The translations under genes and the position numbers were made by a program. Below, piece after piece: positions 58,768-64,000 of a DNA stretch of 64,000 bases; position 1 is the first letter of the stretch; each line of letters begins with the position of its first letter. The notes under the pieces are model-generated. The model was not told the DNA's origin. It did not search any database and saw nothing but the letters and a program-made list of their open reading frames with translations. This stretch comes from Methylobrevis albus (lineage in GTDB: Bacteria > Pseudomonadota > Alphaproteobacteria > Rhizobiales > Pleomorphomonadaceae), in NCBI RefSeq assembly GCF_015904235.1, contig NZ_JADZLT010000036.1:62001-126000 (forward strand), read 5' to 3'.

Positions 58768-60348
58768 TCAGGCGAAGGTCGCCTTCGACGCGTCCATCGA
58801 CCCGTCCGGGTAGATGAACAGGCCTTCGAGGTCCTTCGACATCGCGTGGATCATCACCGAGGTGAACAGCGACAGCGCCGGCACCTTGTCGGCGATCATC
58901 GGCATGGTCTCGGTCTGCAGGATGGTCTTGCGCTCCTCGAGGGTCGGGGCGCTGCGCTCCTTGTCGAGGGTGGCGTCGAGCTCCGCATCCTCGATGCCGC
59001 AGATGCGCTTCGACGAGGAGTGGAAGTGCGTGCGCAGCACGAGGTCGGGCTCGGGCGAGCCGGTCGACCAGCCGCAGTCCACCATGTGGCCCGGGCCGCC
59101 GCCGGGGCGGTCGTAGAGGCGCTCGTTCCAGGCGGCGATCTCGAGCACCGAGAGCGTCACCGGGAAGCCCTGCTCCTGCAGCATGGCGGTGAGCACTTCG
59201 CCGTATTCCTTGGTCTTCGGATAGAAGCCGACGGAGGTGATGTACTCGAGTTCCGGCAGGCCCTGGCCGTTCGGGAAGCCGGCCTCGGCGAGCAGGGCCT
59301 GGCAGGCGTCGGGATCGTATTCCGGGTAGTTGTCGAGGTCGATGTAGCCGAACTTCACCGGCGAGACGTAGTTCTTCGAGGCGTGGCCGGCCGAGCCGAG
59401 GATCTCGACCAGCACCGAGCGGTCGATGGCGTGGGCGGCCGCCTTGCGGACGCGCGGGTCGTTGAAGGGGGGCTTGGAGCAGCGGAACCAGAGGTACTTG
59501 TTCTCGACCGAGACTACCGAGGAGATGGCGATCGACTCGTTGCTCTCCAGCGTCGCGACCTGCTCGGGCTCGAGGCGCTCGACGATCGAGGCCTGGCCGT
59601 TCAGCAGCGACAGCATGCGCGTCGTCGAATCGCCGACGAAGTTGAACGAGATGCCCGGGATCTTCGGCGCGCCGAGGAAGTAGTCCTCGTAGGCGGCGAG
59701 GACGGTGTCGTTGCCCTTCTGCTCGACGAACTTGAACGGGCCGGTGCCGTTGAGGCGCTGCGACAGCGGGCCGGAGGGGCCGGCGGCGATGTCGGTCGCC
59801 GACATCATCGGCAGGTAGGAGGCGAGGAAGATGAAGAGGTGGGCCGGGTAGCCGCCCTTCGTCGTGTCGACGATGACGGTGTAGTCGTCCGGGGTGGTGA
59901 TGGTGAGCGTCTCGGTCGGGCCGGGATACCACTGCGCCGGGCGGTCGGGCTGCGAGCCGTACTCGAAGGTCGCCTTGACGTCCTCGGCCTTGAAGGGCTT
60001 GCCGTCATGGAACTTGACGTCGTCGCGCAGCTTGATCTCGAGCGTGTTCGGGTCGAGCAGCTTGATGCTGGTGGCGAGCTCGTAGATCACCTCATCGGGG
60101 TTGTCGATCCGCATCGGCGTGCGGGTCAAGAAGCCCATCACGAAGCCTTCGACGTTCTTCTGCGACAGCGTTGTGTGCGCGGTCGGATCCCAGTTGCCGG
60201 TGATGTTCTCGGCCGAAAGGAAGACGATCGACTTGCCTTCCTGGGCGTAGGCGGAATTGAACAGGAAGTCCGGATTGACGGTGGCGAAGGCCGCGCCGGC
60301 GCCGAGCGCGCCGGTGCCGGTCAGGAATTTGCGACGGTTGATGGTCAT
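58768..60348 (-). CDS. Peptide-type ABC substrate-binding protein
   Basis: This 526-residue family 5 periplasmic binding protein (DppA/OppA fold) has a twin-arginine signal (NRRKFLTGTGALGAGAAFA, cleavage near YAQ). Family text includes LATSIKLLDPNTLEIKLRDD, VKFHDGKPFKAEDVKATFEY and RVRKAAAHAIDRSVLVEIL. Such proteins bind peptides, nickel, opines, sugars or glycosides. Export by Tat rather than Sec is a mild oddity shared with other rhizobial members. ATG at 60348 follows GAGGGGA. A perfect palindrome lies 30-56 bases upstream. It is separated from its permeases by the repeat gap. Confidence 0.94.
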   Translation of the reverse strand: MTINRRKFLTGTGALGAGAAFATVNPDFLFNSAYAQEGKSIVFLSAENITGNWDPTAHTTLSQKNVEGFVMGFLTRTPMRIDNPDEVIYELATSIKLLDPNTLEIKLRDDVKFHDGKPFKAEDVKATFEYGSQPDRPAQWYPGPTETLTITTPDDYTVIVDTTKGGYPAHLFIFLASYLPMMSATDIAAGPSGPLSQRLNGTGPFKFVEQKGNDTVLAAYEDYFLGAPKIPGISFNFVGDSTTRMLSLLNGQASIVERLEPEQVATLESNESIAISSVVSVENKYLWFRCSKPPFNDPRVRKAAAHAIDRSVLVEILGSAGHASKNYVSPVKFGYIDLDNYPEYDPDACQALLAEAGFPNGQGLPELEYITSVGFYPKTKEYGEVLTAMLQEQGFPVTLSVLEIAAWNERLYDRPGGGPGHMVDCGWSTGSPEPDLVLRTHFHSSSKRICGIEDAELDATLDKERSAPTLEERKTILQTETMPMIADKVPALSLFTSVMIHAMSKDLEGLFIYPDGSMDASKATFA

Positions 60349-60377
60349 GGTGGTCCCCTCTGATGCGCGAGCGTCAG

Positions 60378-60404
60378 TATGTTGTTTTTACAAGAAACAA
60401 CATA
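60378..60404. promoter_or_regulatory. Perfect palindromic operator candidate
   Basis: TATGTTGTTT (60378-60387) and AAACAACATA (60395-60404) are exact complements separated by seven bases. The site overlaps the probable -10 box of the binding-protein promoter, a repressor position. The DeoR protein encoded at 53780 is the obvious candidate to bind it. Confidence 0.65.
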
Positions 60405-60427
60405 AACGGTCGGCGACATTCAAGCAA
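60400..60427 (-). promoter_or_regulatory. Candidate promoter of the binding-protein gene
   Basis: On the minus strand TTGCTT (60427-60422) and TTATGT (60405-60400) are 16 bases apart, with the -10 box entering the palindrome. Confidence 0.4.
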
Positions 60428-60736
60428 CCGTCATGCCATCGCCCGGCCGTCGGTCGGCGGCGCAAATATGGGGCGGCGGCGCGGACGTTTGCGCAGTTTG
60501 GCAGCAGCAATCGTCCAAAACCCGCGCAAATGTGCGGCACGCGCCAGATCCAGTCCCATCGGGCACGCGCCGCGACGGCCGCCGATTCGCCGGGACGCCA
60601 CTTCGAGACCCGCCGTCCGGCCGCCGCGACATACGGGGCCTGAATCCGCAACAAAGTCACAAAACCACATAGATAGGCTGACGCCTTGCGGTGCGCCATG
60701 AACTGGCCGGCTCGCGGCCGCCGAGGCCGGCGGCGG

Positions 60737-61654
60737 TCAGACCCTCGCCAGCGCCTCTTCCCATGTCGGCGCCAGCATCGAGTGCCTGCCGCGCAGGAAC
60801 AGCAGGTCGGCGTATTTGCCGAAATCGAACGGGAGCTGCGAGACCTGCTCCTGCAGCGTCGCCCAGCAGCCCCAGGTGATGGCGGCGACACCGATGTAGA
60901 GGTGGATGCGGGCGGCGACGTCGCGGCGGTAGCTGCCGTCGTAGACCTCCAGCATCTCGCGCCGGGTGGCCGCGTCGAGCAGGAAGCTCTCGAAGCTCAT
61001 CATGGCGAGATCCCAGTAGGGATCGTTATTGGCCGCATATTCCCAGTCGATGATCTTCACGCGCTTGCTGGCATCGACCATGTAGTTCGAGACATAGCCG
61101 TCGTTGTAGCAGGCGCAGGTGTCGAAGCCGGATGCGCGCACCGCGGCCTCGGCGCGGCCGCACTGCCACATCAGCTGCTCGAAATCCTGCGGCAGCGGGG
61201 CGCCGAGCTTGCGCAGCCGCTCGAGGTGTCCGCCGAGCTGGTCGAAGCCGGTGGCGGTGCGGCCGAGCTGCGTCGTCGTGTGCACGGCCTTGTAGGCGCC
61301 GAGCACGCCGTTGCGGATGACGGGGTCCTGGATGTCCATCACGCCACAGCTGCGGAAGCCTTCGAGGAACTCGTAGACCTCGATGCCCTGCACGGGGTCG
61401 TAGTGCAGCAGCTTCGGGGCATAGCCGGTGTCCGAGACCTTCAGCGCCGCCTCGTGTGCGACGTCCCGGTCGATGAACAGTTCGGTGCCGGCGCCGTGGA
61501 TCTTCAGGAAATAGCTGGCGCCGGTCTCCCGGATGCGGATGCGCCAGTTGATGTTGGTGATGCCGCCGCTGATCCGCTCGGGCACCGGCGTCAGCCCCTG
61601 CCAGATGTCGATGCCGGCGACGATGGCGGCGATGTCGGGGGCCGGGGCGCTCAT
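60737..61654 (-). CDS. Choline-kinase-like phosphotransferase (kinase 3)
   Basis: This 305-residue protein has GGITNINWRI as the nucleotide loop, YFLKIHG with the ATP Lys, the catalytic loop CYNDGYVSNYM (Tyr for His, Asp and Asn kept) and KIIDWEYAANND with the metal Asp. It is the paralogue of kinase 1, sharing GGI(S/T)NxNWR, TE(M/L)FIDR and the C-terminal FDFxKY block. Its ATG overlaps the stop of kinase 4 by four bases (ATGA). The order kinase 4-kinase 3 repeats the order kinase 2-kinase 1. Confidence 0.88.
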   Translation of the reverse strand: MSAPAPDIAAIVAGIDIWQGLTPVPERISGGITNINWRIRIRETGASYFLKIHGAGTELFIDRDVAHEAALKVSDTGYAPKLLHYDPVQGIEVYEFLEGFRSCGVMDIQDPVIRNGVLGAYKAVHTTTQLGRTATGFDQLGGHLERLRKLGAPLPQDFEQLMWQCGRAEAAVRASGFDTCACYNDGYVSNYMVDASKRVKIIDWEYAANNDPYWDLAMMSFESFLLDAATRREMLEVYDGSYRRDVAARIHLYIGVAAITWGCWATLQEQVSQLPFDFGKYADLLFLRGRHSMLAPTWEEALARV

Positions 61655-62640
61655 CGGCCGACGGCCTGCCGCAGCAGACCCTCCATGTCGAAGTGCTGCA
61701 GGTGATAGCTCATGCGCAGCCAGCGGTTATGGGCGTATTTGTAGAGTTCGGGACCCGCGGTCGCCGGATTGATCTCGGCGAGCGCCGCCCAGCAGGCCCA
61801 GGAAAAGTCCTGCACGACGGCATGGAGCTTGAGCTGCGCAAGGTCAGCCGGCACGGCGGCGCCGACGGCGGCGGTCAGCAGCCTGCCGCGTTCCTCATCG
61901 GTACGGCAGAGGTCGAGCGACAGGGTGGCGAGGTCGGCGAGGGGGTCGCCGTCGACGGCACGGTCGAAGTCGGTGAGCAGCATGGCGCCGTCCGGTCCGA
62001 GCAGCACGTTGCTGGCGAACGCCTCGCCGTGCAGCGGCACGGCGGCACCGGCGGGCCGGCTGTCCAGCACCGCAGCGATCCGCTCCACCCACTGCACCAG
62101 CATGGGAAACGGCAGCGGCGGGCGGGCGGGGAAGGTCGGAGTGGCGCGGCCATCGAGGTGCGGGCCAAGCCGGGCGGCCAGCGCCAGCGCCACGGCGGCG
62201 GGATCCTTGGTGACGCCGAGCGCCGGGGCCGCGTGCCAGCGGCGGCGGAGCTCCATCAACTGGGCGAGGCGATCCGGGCGCAGCAGCTCGTGCGCCGTCG
62301 CGAGGCGCCAGCCGTCGCCGAGGGGTGCGAAGGCGATGCAGCCGGCGCCCGCGTCACCGGCGATCACCCGCGGCGCGATCCCCAGTTCTCCGGCGGCGAC
62401 GGCCGCGGCGATGGCGTCCGCCGCGGTGAAGGGGGCGAGTGCGCCGGCATGAAAGCACTTGATGTAGGCCCGGGTGGCGCCGTCGGCGACCAGCCGGAAG
62501 CCGGCCGCATCGAGGCCGAGATGCATTGGCATCGCGATCGCGACGCCGGCCGGAACCAGCTCCGCATCGCCGCCCGCGCCGAGGGCGGCGACGGCGAATC
62601 CCCGAACCTGGCTCGCGGGAGAAACATCGAGGGCCTGCAC
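61651..62640 (-). CDS. APH-fold phosphotransferase (kinase 4)
   Basis: This 329-residue protein of the same fold as kinase 2 has a catalytic loop reading LHGEAFASNVLL, with Glu where the catalytic Asp normally stands, while the metal site LLTDFDRAVDGD is intact. AYIKCFHAG supplies the ATP Lys. The substitution may slow or abolish catalysis. It is the first gene of the minus-strand cluster and is translationally coupled to kinase 3. Confidence 0.82.
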   Translation of the reverse strand: MQALDVSPASQVRGFAVAALGAGGDAELVPAGVAIAMPMHLGLDAAGFRLVADGATRAYIKCFHAGALAPFTAADAIAAAVAAGELGIAPRVIAGDAGAGCIAFAPLGDGWRLATAHELLRPDRLAQLMELRRRWHAAPALGVTKDPAAVALALAARLGPHLDGRATPTFPARPPLPFPMLVQWVERIAAVLDSRPAGAAVPLHGEAFASNVLLGPDGAMLLTDFDRAVDGDPLADLATLSLDLCRTDEERGRLLTAAVGAAVPADLAQLKLHAVVQDFSWACWAALAEINPATAGPELYKYAHNRWLRMSYHLQHFDMEGLLRQAVGR

Positions 62641-62983
62641 GGGACCTCCATAGCCACATGGGCACGGGAAAGCCCGCGCACGACCGATGCGGCAAACGTC
62701 ACATCATTCACCCCGCTGCGTCAACGCTGAGCGCGACGCAAATATGTGCACGGATGCAGGCAGCTCGCTCATAGTGTCGCCAGCCCCTGACAGCGGCCCC
62801 GATTTTTTCCTTCCTGATCAATGATTTGATTCGCGCCTCCCGGAACCCCCGCGGCTATGGTCCATCGCGAGCGCGGCAGACGCAGCCGCGGCGCGGCGCG
62901 AGGTGCCTTCTTCTCGCGCTTGCAAAAACCACAAACAGGCATGATCGTCCGGGCATCCCCTTCTCACCACGGAGCCTGATCGC
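62641..62983. other. Divergent control region of the cluster and amidase gene
   Basis: No gene is supported. It holds a third CGCAAATRTG copy (62737-62746) and a T-rich run (GATTTTTTCC, about 62802-62811). Promoters for the kinase 4-led operon and for the amidase should lie here. Confidence 0.5.
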
Positions 62984-64000
62984 ATGTCGGCCTGGACGCT
63001 GGACGCCACCGAACTCCTCGCCGCCTTCCGCGATCGCAGCCTGTCGCCGGTCGAGGCGCTGGAGTCGGTGCTCGCGCGCGTCGCGGCGGTGAACGGCACG
63101 ATCAACGCGCTGTTCGACATCCGCCCGGACGAAGCGCTCGCCGCAGCAAGAGCCTCGGAGGCACGCTGGCGGGCGGGGACGCCGCTCGGCGCGCTCGACG
63201 GCATCCCGATGACGATCAAGGACAGCGTCGCCGCGGCCGGGCGGCCGTACTGGCGCGGCGTGGCGGCGCGGCGGAACGATCCGCCGTCGACGGTGGATTC
63301 GCCGCCCGCCGCGCGGCTTCGCGAAGCCGGGGCCGTGGTGTTCGCGAAGACCACCATGCCGGATTTCGGGCTCTCCTCGTCGGGCGTCAGCTCCGCGCAC
63401 GGCATCACGCGCAATCCGCACGATCCGTCCGTGTCCACCGGCGGCTCGTCGGCCGGGGCGGGCGCGGCGGTGGCGGCTGGCGCCGGGCCGCTCGCCATCG
63501 GCACCGATCTCGCCGGCTCGGTGCGGCTGCCGGCCGGGCATTGCGGCGTCGTGGGCGTCAAGCCGAGCTTCGGCCGCGTGCCGCACCTGCCGGCGAGCCG
63601 GCTGCGCGTCGCAGGTCCCTTGGCGCGCTCGGTCGCCGATGCGGCGCTGCTGCTCGGCGTGATGGCGCAGCCCGATCCCAGGCTGCCGACCGTCCCCCTG
63701 CCCCCGCTCGGCGGCGCCCTCGATCCGGGCGCCGGGCTCGGCGGCGTCCGCGTCGGGCTGATCCTCGACATGGGCTTCGGCCTCGCCGTGGAGCCGGAGG
63801 TGGCGGCCGCCGTGACGGCCGCGGCCGAGCGCCTCGCCGCGGCGGGCGCGACCATCGTACCGATCCGGCCGGCGTTCGCCGGCGATCCGCTCGTCGATGC
63901 CGACCGCTACTACGCCGTGAAGGCGGCGCAGGAGCTCGCCGGATTTTCGGAGGCCGACCGCGCCGCCATCAATCCGCATGTGCGGGGCTATGCCGAGAGT
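62984..64000 (+). CDS. Amidase signature family enzyme, C-terminus beyond window
   Basis: At least 339 residues belong to an amidase-signature enzyme. The Ser-cisSer-Lys triad is visible: Lys in MTIKDS near residue 78, cis-Ser in STGGSSAGAGA near 155 and the nucleophile Ser in GTDLAGSVRLPAG near 179. VVGVKPSFGRVP follows as usual. No signal peptide is present, so it acts in the cytoplasm. ATG at 62984 follows CGGAG at about ten bases. It diverges from the kinase/ABC cluster and is probably part of the same catabolic function, hydrolysing an amide of the imported substrate. The frame is open to the window end. Confidence 0.93.
   Translation, partial: MSAWTLDATELLAAFRDRSLSPVEALESVLARVAAVNGTINALFDIRPDEALAAARASEARWRAGTPLGALDGIPMTIKDSVAAAGRPYWRGVAARRNDPPSTVDSPPAARLREAGAVVFAKTTMPDFGLSSSGVSSAHGITRNPHDPSVSTGGSSAGAGAAVAAGAGPLAIGTDLAGSVRLPAGHCGVVGVKPSFGRVPHLPASRLRVAGPLARSVADAALLLGVMAQPDPRLPTVPLPPLGGALDPGAGLGGVRVGLILDMGFGLAVEPEVAAAVTAAAERLAAAGATIVPIRPAFAGDPLVDADRYYAVKAAQELAGFSEADRAAINPHVRGYAES

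Larger units (their letters stand above)
60349..60736. other. Regulatory gap upstream of the binding-protein gene
   Basis: This region contains the palindrome and promoter listed separately, and two copies of CGCAAATRTG (60461 and 60525). No coding sequence is supported. Confidence 0.6.

Overview
The window is GC-rich DNA from an alphaproteobacterium, most likely of the order Hyphomicrobiales (Rhizobiales). The main evidence is the housekeeping synteny: yqeY, dnaG and rpoD on one strand, with carA, carB, greA, an lrp-type gene, trxB and an lsrB/vtlR-type LysR regulator alongside. Use of GTG and TTG starts and three families of short palindromic intergenic repeats typical of these genomes fit the same assignment. 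I see no CRISPR array, rRNA, insertion sequence or integrase. There is one tRNA, tRNA-Ile2 with anticodon CAU.

Bases 1-20,440 are ordinary chromosome with short, mostly single-gene units: a truncated DUF2336 gene, trmO, a MOSC protein, a cytochrome b561, small secreted proteins, ettA, a response regulator, a DUF1097 membrane protein, wrbA, a Tat/lipoprotein L,D-transpeptidase, a fatty acid desaturase, alkB, a DUF72 protein, a diheme cytochrome c, a zinc alcohol dehydrogenase and a TPR-glycosyltransferase. A fragment of an Mrr-type restriction enzyme and a secreted orphan protein follow. Bases about 20,600-22,440 form an AT-rich island at the 3' end of the tRNA. It carries one large gene that looks broken by two frameshifts.

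Bases 22,900-28,420 hold an MFS transporter, a SIMPL-domain protein, a nitrilase-family hydrolase, a HlyU-like protein and an aldose epimerase. Bases 28,500-49,800 hold the core block. In Sinorhizobium the space between greA and lrp is, as I recall, occupied by lipopolysaccharide core genes. Here it holds an ELM1-family putative glycosyltransferase and a polysaccharide pyruvyl transferase, with a second ELM1-family gene just past lrp. Directly downstream of lsrB lies a strong candidate for an AbcR-like small RNA, with two perfect inverted repeats in front of it and a classic terminator behind.

The most unusual region is 50,582-64,000. On the minus strand it carries a peptide-type ABC transporter (binding protein, two permeases, one fused two-domain ATPase), a DeoR regulator, an M20-family amidohydrolase and four choline-kinase-like phosphotransferases. 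The four are arranged as two related two-gene cassettes, one at each end. An amidase gene diverges at the upstream end and runs off the window. The fused ATPase has one degenerate and one intact catalytic half, and a perfect 27-bp palindrome overlaps the putative promoter of the binding-protein gene. Together these suggest uptake, amide or ureido cleavage and phosphorylation of an unknown amine-bearing compound. I do not recognise this gene set as a described pathway.
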